A stretch of DNA of 22,612 nt, taken from positions 1 to 22,612 of the forward strand of contig CAIQSY010000033.1 in NCBI GenBank assembly GCA_903874585.1. The letters are read 5' to 3'. Below are positions 8,082 through 15,766 of this stretch, piece by piece. Every line of letters begins with the position of its first letter. The stretch's first letter is position 1. The position numbers and the translations under genes were made by a program. The notes beneath the pieces were generated by a model. The model made no database searches. It saw only the letters and a program-made list of their open reading frames with translations, and was not told where the DNA came from. Source of the DNA: an uncultured Chlorobiaceae bacterium (lineage in GTDB: Bacteria; Bacteroidota; Chlorobiia; Chlorobiales; Chlorobiaceae).

Positions 8082-9443
8082 TCAAAGGTTGAAAATATCA
8101 TTGAGAAGAATATAGGCGAAGAGACCGAGAAGCAGCATCATACCTATCTGCTGAATACGCATTTTGAGTTCGAATGGCATTTCACGCCCCATAATGCCCT
8201 CAACAGCGTTCAGTACAAATTGACCGCCATCAAGCGCTGGAACAGGCAACATGTTGATAATTGCCAGTGAAATTGAGAGCATCGAAAGGAAATAGAGGAA
8301 GCTGACGGGTCCCTGTTCAGCACTTTGGCTCGCGATTTTTGCAATCTTGATTGGTCCGCCAACTGACTTACGGAAATCCTCCTGACCCGTAAAGATTTTT
8401 GCAAATCCCTGCACCGTCATAGCGCTCATCTTCCACGTCTGGCTAATACCGCTGACAATGGATTCGGGCACGCTGAGCTTTCTCCGATCGGAGGTAATCG
8501 TCTGTTTCAACGAAATACCAATTTTACCCGCTGCCGTCGGTACAACCGTTGTTACCATAGTTTCACCTTCAGCGCGAATACGCTCGGCAGTGATAACCTT
8601 GCTCTCTTTGGTTGCCAGATGCTGCCACGTTATGCTGAGTGGCTTGCCCGCATTGGCAGAGATAATTCCCACAACCTCCGTCCAATCAGAAACAGGCTTG
8701 CCATTCATCGCCGTAATAAGCGCACCTGATTTCATACCGGCATTGCTTGCGGGCATATTACTCAAAACTTCATCAACAACAGGTGGTACAATTGGACGAA
8801 TACCAAGACTCTGCTTGTCGTTAAGACTCGACATAATGTTTGCCGGTGCCTGCACAGTCACGCTCTTGCCATCGCGAAGCAGCGTATAACGAAGCGATGA
8901 TGCTGTAAAAAGTGCTGGATCAAGCGCCTCTTCCCAACTCTCAAGCGCTTTACCGTTTGCCTGCTGCAACCGGTCGCCAGTCTGCATACCCATTGCGGCA
9001 AAAATGGAACCTTTTTCGATAAACGCAGGATTACTGACGCTGGTACGCGATTCACCAAGCGCAAGTGTAATGCCGATAAAGATGCACGCTGCAAGAATAA
9101 TGTTCATACCCACACCGCCAGCAAGCACAATCAAGCGTTGCCAAGCAGGTTTTGCCCTGAACTCCCACGGTTGTGGTTCACTGCTTTGAAAATTGGTATC
9201 GAGGCTTTCATCAATCATACCAGCGATTTTCACATAGCCGCCCAGTGGAAACAAGCCAATACCGTACTCGGTTTCACCAATTTGCTTTTTCCAAAGCCGT
9301 AAATTAAAAAAATCAAAGCCGATATAGAATTTATCGACACGCATGCCAAACAGCTTTGCTGTCAAAAAATGACCGAGTTCATGAACGGTAACCAGTATGA
9401 AAATGGCAACAATAAAAAAAAATGTGGTACTCAGAACATCCAT
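8082..9443 (-). CDS. rseP: RIP metalloprotease RseP (site-2 protease family)
   Basis: Intramembrane zinc protease that cuts transmembrane segments of substrates such as anti-sigma factors and leftover signal peptides. The 453 residues match E. coli RseP length. The first membrane span carries the zinc motif HELGH (residues 21-25). Two PDZ-like domains fill the middle (about 125-215 and 220-300). The C-terminal spans contain LDGG (404-407), whose Asp completes the metal site. A Shine-Dalgarno AAAGGA lies 5 nt before the ATG. Upstream on the same strand is dxr, the same order seen in many bacteria where isoprenoid and envelope genes cluster, but a long hairpin separates the two here. Downstream is prfA. 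The substrate in this organism cannot be told from the sequence: no anti-sigma factor gene is in view. Confidence 0.97.
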   Translation of the reverse strand: MDVLSTTFFFIVAIFILVTVHELGHFLTAKLFGMRVDKFYIGFDFFNLRLWKKQIGETEYGIGLFPLGGYVKIAGMIDESLDTNFQSSEPQPWEFRAKPAWQRLIVLAGGVGMNIILAACIFIGITLALGESRTSVSNPAFIEKGSIFAAMGMQTGDRLQQANGKALESWEEALDPALFTASSLRYTLLRDGKSVTVQAPANIMSSLNDKQSLGIRPIVPPVVDEVLSNMPASNAGMKSGALITAMNGKPVSDWTEVVGIISANAGKPLSITWQHLATKESKVITAERIRAEGETMVTTVVPTAAGKIGISLKQTITSDRRKLSVPESIVSGISQTWKMSAMTVQGFAKIFTGQEDFRKSVGGPIKIAKIASQSAEQGPVSFLYFLSMLSISLAIINMLPVPALDGGQFVLNAVEGIMGREMPFELKMRIQQIGMMLLLGLFAYILLNDIFNL

Positions 9444-9448
9444 GACAA

Positions 9449-9454
9449 TCCTTT
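9449..9454 (-). promoter_or_regulatory. Shine-Dalgarno of rseP
   Basis: AAAGGA on the minus strand, 5 nt before the ATG at 9443. It supports that start and shows rseP can be translated independently after the hairpin that separates it from dxr. Confidence 0.7.
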
Positions 9455-9472
9455 ATTTCAGTAGAAAATGAG

Positions 9473-9511
9473 TCGTTTCCGTTATGCCGATAGACGGCGC
9501 AACGGAAACGA
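9473..9511 (-). terminator. Long hairpin between dxr and rseP
   Basis: An outer 11-bp perfect stem (TCGTTTCCGTT at 9473-9483, its complement at 9501-9511) continues, after one mismatch, into a T-G plus four G-C pairs closed by a 5-nt loop. On the minus strand it begins about 28 nt after the dxr stop and is followed by ACTCATTTTCTAC, only modestly T-rich. It may be a partial terminator or attenuator lowering rseP-prfA expression relative to dxr, or an mRNA-processing site. Confidence 0.65.
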
Positions 9512-9538
9512 GCCTCTTATTGAGGTTGGTTTATAGAT

Positions 9539-10687
9539 TTATGCAATCAGTTTTCTTGCCGTTTCACGTCCCCAACGGTCGGCCTGGAGATATTCGTCAA
9601 GTTCAACTGGCGAATAAGCTTCATGCGCCTGCATGGTTTTTTCGACCGTGGCAGCAATGTCAGTAAATCCAATCTTCCGGTCGAGGAAAGCTGCTACAGC
9701 AATCTCGTTTGCCGCGTTCAGTACAGCAGGATAGGTACGACCGGCTTTCAGCGCGTCAAACGCCAGACGGAGAGCGGGGAAACGTACCATATCAGGCTCC
9801 TCAAAAGTAAGGGTTCCGATCTTTGTCAGGTCGAGCTTGTGGATGCCGCTTTCGCACCGTTCTGGCCATGATAGAGCATACGCAATCGGAGCGCGCATGT
9901 CAGGCGATCCAAGCTGTGCAATGACACAACCGTCGATATATTCGACCATTGAATGAATGATGCTCTGGGGATGTACCACAACGCCAATTTTTTCAGCAGG
10001 CATGTTAAAGAGCCAGTGCGCCTCGATTACCTCAAGACCTTTATTCATCATAGTTGCGGAGTCAATCGTGATTTTTGCACCCATTGTCCATTGCGGGTGT
10101 TTCAGCGCCTGCTCAAGCTTTACATTTTTCATCTCCTCTGCCGAGGTGTTGCGGAACGGACCGCCCGAAGCGGTCAGTATGATGCGTTCAACATCCTCTG
10201 GCCGATGGCCGGCAAGCGACTGGAAAATTGCAGAGTGTTCACTGTCAACTGGCAGCAAGTGGACGTTATGTTTCTTTACCAGATCAGAAACGAGCTGCCC
10301 AGCGACAACAAGTGTCTCCTTGTTGGCCAATGCGATATGCTTGCCAGCCTTGATTGCAGTGACTGTTGGCACCAGTCCGGCGGCTCCAACGATGGCCGAC
10401 ACGACCATCTCTACGCCATCGGCAGAGGCAATGGTGGCGGCACCTTCGAGGCCGTAAAAAATTTCAGGTTTGTGAGAACCGAGCAGCTCTTGCAGTTTTT
10501 TTACCGAATCAGCATCTCTGACTGAAACCGCATCCGGTCGGAATTCTTTGATCTGCTCCGCAAGCAAGGGAACATCGTGACCTTCGGCGAGACCGATAAT
10601 ATTGAATTTTTCGGGATGCTGCCTGACAACGTCAAGTGTACTGAGTCCGATTGAGCCGGTACTGCCAAGGATGGATAGTGAACGCAT
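9539..10687 (-). CDS. dxr: 1-deoxy-D-xylulose 5-phosphate reductoisomerase
   Basis: Converts DXP to MEP with NADPH and a divalent metal, the committed step of the MEP isoprenoid pathway (in a phototroph this feeds chlorophyll phytyl or farnesyl tails, carotenoids and quinones). The 382 residues are normal for the family. GSTGSIG (8-14) is the NADPH-binding loop. VDSEHSAIFQ holds the metal-binding Asp/Glu, followed by TASGGPFRN, MNKGLEVIEAHWLF and the HPQSIIHSMVEYIDG flap and substrate region. The ATG at 10687 lacks a clear Shine-Dalgarno; a TTTATA -10-like element lies just upstream on the minus strand. It is first in a minus-strand run with rseP, prfA and the DUF1997-like gene, and is divergent from ilvN across a 556-bp gap. 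Confidence 0.98.
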   Translation of the reverse strand: MRSLSILGSTGSIGLSTLDVVRQHPEKFNIIGLAEGHDVPLLAEQIKEFRPDAVSVRDADSVKKLQELLGSHKPEIFYGLEGAATIASADGVEMVVSAIVGAAGLVPTVTAIKAGKHIALANKETLVVAGQLVSDLVKKHNVHLLPVDSEHSAIFQSLAGHRPEDVERIILTASGGPFRNTSAEEMKNVKLEQALKHPQWTMGAKITIDSATMMNKGLEVIEAHWLFNMPAEKIGVVVHPQSIIHSMVEYIDGCVIAQLGSPDMRAPIAYALSWPERCESGIHKLDLTKIGTLTFEEPDMVRFPALRLAFDALKAGRTYPAVLNAANEIAVAAFLDRKIGFTDIAATVEKTMQAHEAYSPVELDEYLQADRWGRETARKLIA

Positions 10688-11243
10688 AAGGGTATAAATG
10701 ATATGTTGCCAGGTTACTTGAATTGCTGGTCTGAAGTTATACTTTTTCGTGGATGCTTACAAATAGGCGATGATGAGGACTCATAGACCTAAACTGAGCG
10801 ATTTGTAAAACAGCACCCATTCGACTGCTGATAATGTATAAATGATGTGCTTTTTGTGGCTTGGCTTCGACTTGTCATATTATTTCAGGTCGAAAACCAC
10901 ATGCTCACTACCTTGTTATACGCTTGAGAGATGAGGAAAGCGTAGAATTGGTATGTTCAACTTCGGTTTAAGCCTGAATCGCTCAATTCAGGTTATTTAT
11001 CTCGACAGATAACGCCGCACAAGCACCACTCAAAGAGAGCAGTGTTCGTGCATTTTATTTGATGATTCTGCAAGAATAACAGTTATCCGAAAAACAGCTA
11101 TATTCAGAACTCTTACATAATCTAACATCGGCATGAAATGCGTTTCTGCGATGTCGAAAAACAAGAGGAAATAAAAAATCTCCGGTCAAAAGATTTTTTA
11201 TACTAACTTTCTTTTAAATAGTGAGTTAAAGAATAACAAATCC
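10688..11243. promoter_or_regulatory. Hairpin-rich intergenic region between dxr and ilvN; possible structured leader RNA
   Basis: No gene longer than about 30 codons is supported in these 556 bp, and no remnant of ilvB is visible. Instead there are successive inverted repeats: 10757-10808 (nested TTACAAAT/ATTTGTAA, TAGG/CCTA, ATGA/TCAT), 10811-10830 (CAGCA/TGCTG), 10855-10901 (TGTGG/CCACA enclosing the 9-bp TTCGACTTG/CAGGTCGAA with one G-U), 10971-10994 (9-bp stem with one G-U), 10997-11012 (TTATCT/AGATAA, 4-nt loop), 11023-11051 (GCAC-CACT/AGTG-GTGC with a 3-nt bulge) and 11171-11201 (11-bp A/T-rich stem). Their density suggests an RNA leader of the ilv-leu cluster, or a separate small RNA. 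No T-box consensus, RFN element or other riboswitch core is recognisable. The region must also hold the dxr promoter on the opposite strand. Confidence 0.5.
11171..11201 (+). terminator. AT-rich terminator-like hairpin upstream of ilvN
   Basis: A perfect 11-bp stem (ATAAAAAATCT at 11171-11181, AGATTTTTTAT at 11191-11201) with a 9-nt loop CCGGTCAAA, ending in a T-run and followed by TACTAACTTTCTTTT, 42 nt before the ilvN ATG. The A-run/T-run layout resembles an intrinsic terminator, but the stem has only one G-C pair. It could act as an attenuator for the ilv-leu genes. Confidence 0.45.
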
Positions 11244-11720
11244 ATGAAACACATTATATCAGTACTGGTTGAAAACAAATTCGGCTCACTGAACAGGGTT
11301 GCCGCCATGTTCAGTGCTCGCGGCTTTAACCTCGAAAGCATCTCCATCGGCGAAACCGAGGATACGGAAATCTCGCGCATGACTATTGTTACAAGAGGCG
11401 AAGATCAGATCATCAGTCAGGTGCTCAAGCAGCTCAATCGGCTTGTCGATACCATCAAGGTCACCGACCTTACTCGTCAGCCACATGTTGAGCGCGAATT
11501 GCTTTTGATGACGCTCAAACTCAGCAAAGCACAACAGCATGAGATTTTTGAATTGATCACCGTTTTTAAAGGAAAAGTCGTGGATATAAAACAAAAATCC
11601 ATTACTATTGAAGTCATCGGAACGCCAGACAAGATCAACACAACTATTGATATCTTCAGACCCTACGGCATCAAAGAGATTGCTCGATCAGGTGCTGTAG
11701 CAATCCATAGAGGCGAATAA
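11244..11720 (+). CDS. ilvN: Acetolactate synthase small (regulatory) subunit
   Basis: Regulatory partner of the ThDP-dependent acetolactate synthase IlvB. It stabilises and activates the catalytic subunit and confers feedback inhibition by valine. The 158 residues are typical of the long single-ACT form. The N-terminal ACT domain begins HIISVLVENKFGSLNRVAAM, with GFNLESISIGETED in the effector-binding loop. The C-terminal half (about 80-156) is the ALS_ss_C-type domain with GKVVDIK and the final IKEIARSGAVAIHRGE. It is the first gene of the ilv-leu cluster, 44 bp before ilvC. The expected ilvB partner is not upstream: the preceding 556 bp carry no coding sequence. The ATG at 11244 has no strong Shine-Dalgarno. 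Confidence 0.96.
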   Translation: MKHIISVLVENKFGSLNRVAAMFSARGFNLESISIGETEDTEISRMTIVTRGEDQIISQVLKQLNRLVDTIKVTDLTRQPHVERELLLMTLKLSKAQQHEIFELITVFKGKVVDIKQKSITIEVIGTPDKINTTIDIFRPYGIKEIARSGAVAIHRGE

Positions 11721-11764
11721 AAGCTATTATTGCGGTATTACAAAATCAATCAAAACTACAGTAC

Positions 11765-12760
11765 ATGATGAACGTTTATTATGACAAAGATGCTGATCTC
11801 AGCTATCTGCAGGGCAAAAATATTGCCATTCTCGGTTACGGCAGCCAGGGGCATGCACACGCTCTGAATCTGAAGGAGAGTGGCTTGAATGTTTGCGTTG
11901 GTCTTCGCCCTGAAAGCGCTTCATGCGCCAAAGCACGCGAGGCTGGCTTGCAGGTTACTACCGTTGCTGAAGCAACAAAATGGGCTGATATTGTGATGGT
12001 ACTGCTGCCTGACCAGAATCAGAAAGCAATCTACGATGCAGAAATTGCGCCGAACCTTGTGGCAGGCAACACGCTTGCTTTTGGCCACGGCTTCAATATT
12101 CACTACAACCAGATTATTCCGGCAGAGACCATCAACGTCATCATGATTGCGCCGAAAAGCCCCGGTCACCTTGTGCGCCGCACTTATACTGAGGGCAACG
12201 GTGTTCCTTGTTTGATTGCCGTGCATCAGGATGCCACCGGCGAGGCAAAGCAGCAGGCACTTGCCTGGGCAAAAGCACTTGGCGGCACAAAAGCTGGCGT
12301 TATTGAAACCAACTTCAAGAACGAAACGGAAACCGATCTCTTTGGTGAGCAGGCCGTTCTTTGCGGTGGCTCCGCTGAGCTGATCAAAGCTGGTTTTGAA
12401 ACGCTTGTTGAGGCAGGATACCCTGAAGAGCTTGCCTACTTTGAGTGTATGCACGAGTTGAAACTGATTGTGGATCTCTATTATGAAGGAGGTCTTTCGA
12501 GAATGAACTATTCCGTGAGCGACACGGCTGAATATGGCGGCATGACACGCGGTCCACGCCTTATCACCCCAGCGGTAAAAGCTGAGATGAAGAAGATTCT
12601 TGAAGAGGTTCAGGATGGTCGCTTTGCCAAAGAGTTTATTGACGAATGCAATGGTGGCTACAAAAACCTGAGTAAACTCAGAGCAGACAACAGTGGTCAC
12701 GCCATTGAAAAGGTTGGCGCAAAACTGCGCAACATGATGAGCTGGCTGATTAAAAAATAA
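11765..12760 (+). CDS. ilvC: Ketol-acid reductoisomerase (class I)
   Basis: Second shared step of valine and isoleucine synthesis: Mg-dependent alkyl migration and NADPH reduction of 2-acetolactate or 2-aceto-2-hydroxybutyrate. At 331 residues it is the short class I form. GYGSQGHAHALNL (24-36) is the dinucleotide-binding loop. RPESAS (Arg48, Ser51, Ser53) in the following loop is the pattern linked with NADPH preference. APKSPGHLVRRTY has the conserved Lys/His region, and EQAVLCGG plus YFECMHELKLIVDLYYEGG supply the metal-binding acidic residues. Two consecutive ATGs (11765, 11768) can each serve as the start; the second gives the usual MNVYYD N-terminus. It lies 44 bp after ilvN and 18 bp before leuB. 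Confidence 0.98.
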   Translation: MMNVYYDKDADLSYLQGKNIAILGYGSQGHAHALNLKESGLNVCVGLRPESASCAKAREAGLQVTTVAEATKWADIVMVLLPDQNQKAIYDAEIAPNLVAGNTLAFGHGFNIHYNQIIPAETINVIMIAPKSPGHLVRRTYTEGNGVPCLIAVHQDATGEAKQQALAWAKALGGTKAGVIETNFKNETETDLFGEQAVLCGGSAELIKAGFETLVEAGYPEELAYFECMHELKLIVDLYYEGGLSRMNYSVSDTAEYGGMTRGPRLITPAVKAEMKKILEEVQDGRFAKEFIDECNGGYKNLSKLRADNSGHAIEKVGAKLRNMMSWLIKK

Positions 12761-12778
12761 CCCGGATAACAAGCAGAG

Positions 12779-13837
12779 ATGTATAAAATAGTTTCTATAC
12801 CGGGTGATGGCATTGGACCCGAAGTTGTTGCTGGAGCTGTTGCCGTGATGCAGCAGCTCTCAAAAAAACATGGTTTTGAAATTCAGATTGAGGAGCACCC
12901 TTTTGGTGGTGCATCCTATGACTTGCATGGCGAAATGCTCACCGAGGCAACGCTTGAAGCTTGCAGAAATTGCGATGCCGTGCTGCTTGGCGCTGTCGGC
13001 GGTCCAAAATGGGAAAATCTGCCGCACGAGCACAAGCCAGAAGCAGCCCTGCTGAAAATCCGCAAAGAGCTTGGCTTGTTTGCCAACCTCCGTCCGGCAA
13101 AAGTGTATGACGCGCTGATTGACGCCTCGTCACTCAAGGCGGATGTGGTTCGTGGCACTGATTTTGTTGTCTTCCGCGAACTCACCGGCGGTATCTACTT
13201 TGGCCAGCCACGCGGTTTCGATGCAACAAAAGGCTGGAACACCATGGTGTACGAAGGCTACGAGGTTGAGCGCATTGCCCGTCTCGCTTTTGAAGCTGCC
13301 CGTCAACGCAAAGGCAGAGTAATGTCGATCGACAAAGCCAACGTGCTTGAAGTGTCGCAGTTCTGGCGCAACGTCGTCATTGAGGTACACAAAGATTTTG
13401 CCGATGTGGAATTGAGCCACATGTATGTTGATAATGCCGCCATGCAGATTGTGCGTAACCCGAAGCAGTTCGACGTTATCGTTACCGGCAATCTCTTTGG
13501 TGATATTTTAAGCGATATTGCCGGCATGATTACTGGAAGCCTTGGAATGCTTCCATCGGCAAGCATCGGCACAAAACACGCGCTCTACGAGCCAATTCAC
13601 GGCAGTGCGCCCGATATTGCCGGACAGAACAAAGCCAACCCGATTGCCACCATTGCATCGGTTGCCATGATGTTTGAACATAGCTTTGGACGTCCTGACA
13701 TTGCAAGAGAGATTGAACAGGCAATCGAGGCAACACTTGCGGCAGGACTACGGACAGCCGATATCGCCAATCCTGGTGATGCCACAGTGTCCACTACAGC
13801 AATGACCGAGGCAATTGTGAAAAACCTCAGCGCCTGA
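12779..13837 (+). CDS. leuB: 3-isopropylmalate dehydrogenase
   Basis: NAD- and divalent-metal-dependent oxidative decarboxylation of 3-isopropylmalate to the leucine precursor 2-oxoisocaproate; it can also process the methylmalate intermediate of the citramalate route. The 352 residues are normal for the family. Landmarks are IPGDGIGPEV (7-16), the substrate-binding RKELGLFANLRPAKVY stretch, SHMYVDNAAMQIVRNP with the catalytic Asp region, and the signature GNLFGDILSDIAGMITGSLGMLPSAS, where the Asp residues bind metal and the NAD site follows. GSAPDIAGQNKANPIA is the adenosine-binding loop. The start 18 bp after the ilvC stop and 25 bp to leuC indicate co-transcription. Confidence 0.98.
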   Translation: MYKIVSIPGDGIGPEVVAGAVAVMQQLSKKHGFEIQIEEHPFGGASYDLHGEMLTEATLEACRNCDAVLLGAVGGPKWENLPHEHKPEAALLKIRKELGLFANLRPAKVYDALIDASSLKADVVRGTDFVVFRELTGGIYFGQPRGFDATKGWNTMVYEGYEVERIARLAFEAARQRKGRVMSIDKANVLEVSQFWRNVVIEVHKDFADVELSHMYVDNAAMQIVRNPKQFDVIVTGNLFGDILSDIAGMITGSLGMLPSASIGTKHALYEPIHGSAPDIAGQNKANPIATIASVAMMFEHSFGRPDIAREIEQAIEATLAAGLRTADIANPGDATVSTTAMTEAIVKNLSA

Positions 13838-13862
13838 TTGAAATAACTCCATTACTCTACCT

Positions 13863-15158
13863 ATGGCACAGACGATAACACAGAAAATTCTTTCAAAAGC
13901 CGCTAACCGGAAATTCGTGGACGCTGGTGAAAGCGTGTGGCTGAATGTTGATATTCTCCTCACCCACGATGTCTGCGGTCCACCAACATTCGATATTTTT
14001 AAGGAGGAGTTTGGTCCCGACGCGAAAGTGTGGGATCCCGAAAAAGTTGTTGTGCTGCCCGATCACTACATCTTCACCGCCAACGAGCACGCCCACCGCA
14101 ACATCGACCTCCTGCGGCAGTTCGCTAAAGAGCAAGGGCTCAAGCACTATTATGATGTTGGTACTGAACGATACAAAGGTGTCTGCCACGTAGCGCTTGC
14201 CGAAGAGGGATTCAACCTGCCCGGCACGGTGCTTTTTGGAACCGATTCGCATACATGCACGTCCGGCGCTTTTGGCATGTTCGGCACCGGCATTGGCAAC
14301 ACGGATGCCGCCTTTATTCTCGGCACCGGCAAGCTCTGGGAAAAAGTTCCTGAATCCATAAAGTTCATATTTGATGGAGAGATGCCCGCGTATCTAACGG
14401 CAAAAGATCTGATTTTGCAGATTCTCGGCGATATCACCACCGATGGCGCAACCTACATGGCTATGGAATTTGATGGTGAAGCAATTTTCTCACTCCCAAT
14501 GGAGGAGAGAATGACGCTGACCAACATGGCTATTGAAGCTGGTGGTATGAACGGCATTATAGCCGCAGATAAGATTGCTGAAGAGTACGTTAAAGCAAGA
14601 AGCAAAAAGCCTTACGAGCTCTTCAAGAGTGACGCTGACGCGCAGTATCACAGCACTTATCGCTACAATGTACGTGAGCTCGAACCAGTTGTTGCTCAGC
14701 CGCACAGCCCCGACAATCGCGCTACAGTAAGAAGCGTTGCCGGCACAAAAATCACCAAGTCTTACATTGGTTCTTGCACTGGTGGAAAGCTGACCGATTT
14801 TATGATGGCAGCTAAAATTCTGAAGGGACAGAAAGTTGCTGTGACGACAAACATTGTGCCTGCAACCGTTCAGGTTGCCCGCAGCCTTGAAACGGAACAG
14901 TACGAAGGAGTAAGCCTGAAAAAGATTTTTGAAGACGCTGGATGCAGCGTTGCCCTCCCCTCATGCGCGGCATGTCTTGGCGGACCTGCCGATACGGTCG
15001 GTCGCTCAGTGGATAAAGACGTTGTTGTCTCAACCACCAACCGCAATTTCCCGGGACGAATGGGCAGCAAACACGCAGGCGTTTACCTCGCCTCACCACT
15101 CACGGCAGCAGCGTCGGCAATTATAGGCAAACTCACCGATCCGAGAGATTTTCTCTGA
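13863..15158 (+). CDS. leuC: 3-isopropylmalate/citramalate dehydratase large subunit
   Basis: Catalytic [4Fe-4S] subunit of the aconitase-type isomerase that interconverts 2- and 3-isopropylmalate, and in this context probably citramalate and 3-methylmalate. At 431 residues it belongs to the shorter LeuC/HacA type common in archaea and several bacterial phyla, not the roughly 466-residue enterobacterial form. Cluster ligands are Cys305 (GSCTGGKL) and Cys368/Cys371 (PSCAACLGG). GTDSHTCTSGAFGMFGTG is the conserved aconitase-family segment, and RNFPGRMGS is the substrate-phosphate/carboxylate loop near the C-terminus. It is paired with leuD 38 bp downstream, as required for the heterodimer. Confidence 0.97.
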   Translation: MAQTITQKILSKAANRKFVDAGESVWLNVDILLTHDVCGPPTFDIFKEEFGPDAKVWDPEKVVVLPDHYIFTANEHAHRNIDLLRQFAKEQGLKHYYDVGTERYKGVCHVALAEEGFNLPGTVLFGTDSHTCTSGAFGMFGTGIGNTDAAFILGTGKLWEKVPESIKFIFDGEMPAYLTAKDLILQILGDITTDGATYMAMEFDGEAIFSLPMEERMTLTNMAIEAGGMNGIIAADKIAEEYVKARSKKPYELFKSDADAQYHSTYRYNVRELEPVVAQPHSPDNRATVRSVAGTKITKSYIGSCTGGKLTDFMMAAKILKGQKVAVTTNIVPATVQVARSLETEQYEGVSLKKIFEDAGCSVALPSCAACLGGPADTVGRSVDKDVVVSTTNRNFPGRMGSKHAGVYLASPLTAAASAIIGKLTDPRDFL

Positions 15159-15196
15159 TCACTCTATGAAAGGATGAATTAAGAAGAATCAACAAC

Positions 15197-15763
15197 ATGG
15201 AAACTATCATTCAGGGCAAAGCATACGTTTTAGGCAAGAATATTGATACTGACCAGATCATTCCGGCTGAACACCTTGTGTACAGTCTCTCTGATCCTGC
15301 TGAGGTGGTTTTGTACGGCAAGTATGCGCTTTCTGGCGTCCCTCCAGCCCAAGGCGGATTGCCTGAAGGCAACATCCCGTTTATCAATGGTGACGATGTG
15401 CATTCAGCATTTACCATCATCATTGCTGGTCCAAACTTCGGCTGCGGCTCATCGCGCGAGCATGCTCCGTTTGCATTGAAAGTCGCTGGTGTGAAAGCAA
15501 TTATCGCTGAATCTTACGCGAGAATTTTCTACCGCAACTGTGTTGATGGCGGCTTTGCCGTTCCTTATGAATGCACGGAGCACCTCAACCAAGTAATCAA
15601 TACCGGCGATGAGCTGCGCATTGATGTGGCATCAAATACCATTGAAAACCTGAGCAGTAATATTACGTACAAACTCAATCCACTTGGCAGCGTTTTCCAC
15701 ATCGTCGAAGCTGGTGGAATTTTTGCTTATGCCAGACAAGAAAATTTAATGGCTCAAAGCTGA
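15197..15763 (+). CDS. leuD: 3-isopropylmalate/citramalate dehydratase small subunit
   Basis: Swivelling-domain subunit that completes the active site of the LeuC isomerase and sets substrate choice. The 188 residues include NIDTDQIIPAEHL (15-27) and the signature GPNFGCGSSREHAPFAL, the loop that contacts substrate. The segment between about residues 28 and 61 (YSLSDPAEVVLYGKYALSGV and the following Pro/Gly-rich stretch) is longer than in the shortest archaeal small subunits and lies where substrate-recognition loops occur, so isopropylmalate versus citramalate preference cannot be read from sequence alone. Only 3 bp separate its TGA from the cimA ATG, which suggests translational coupling. 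Confidence 0.97.
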   Translation: METIIQGKAYVLGKNIDTDQIIPAEHLVYSLSDPAEVVLYGKYALSGVPPAQGGLPEGNIPFINGDDVHSAFTIIIAGPNFGCGSSREHAPFALKVAGVKAIIAESYARIFYRNCVDGGFAVPYECTEHLNQVINTGDELRIDVASNTIENLSSNITYKLNPLGSVFHIVEAGGIFAYARQENLMAQS

Positions 15764-15766
15764 TTT

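Noticed and set aside
9953..10525. 190-codon open frame on the plus strand
   Set aside because: Antisense shadow of dxr, which carries all expected catalytic motifs.
10842..10934. 30-codon plus-strand frame starting MMCFLWLGF within the dxr-ilvN gap
   Set aside because: No Shine-Dalgarno, no recognisable family, and it coincides with the compound hairpin at 10855-10901, so the frame is more easily explained as chance. A 27-codon frame at 10703-10786 was rejected for the same reasons.
10688..11243. Decayed ilvB upstream of ilvN
   Set aside because: I looked for ThDP-binding or acetolactate synthase C-terminal residues in the plus-strand frames and saw none; the stops are dense and the region is hairpin-rich instead.
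11052..11243. T-box leader for branched-chain control
   Set aside because: No T-box consensus or specifier-loop arrangement could be found before the hairpin at 11171-11201.
11921..12772. 283-codon open frame on the minus strand
   Set aside because: Antisense shadow of ilvC, which is a clear full-length match to its family. The translation is rich in Cys, His and Phe and resembles no known fold.
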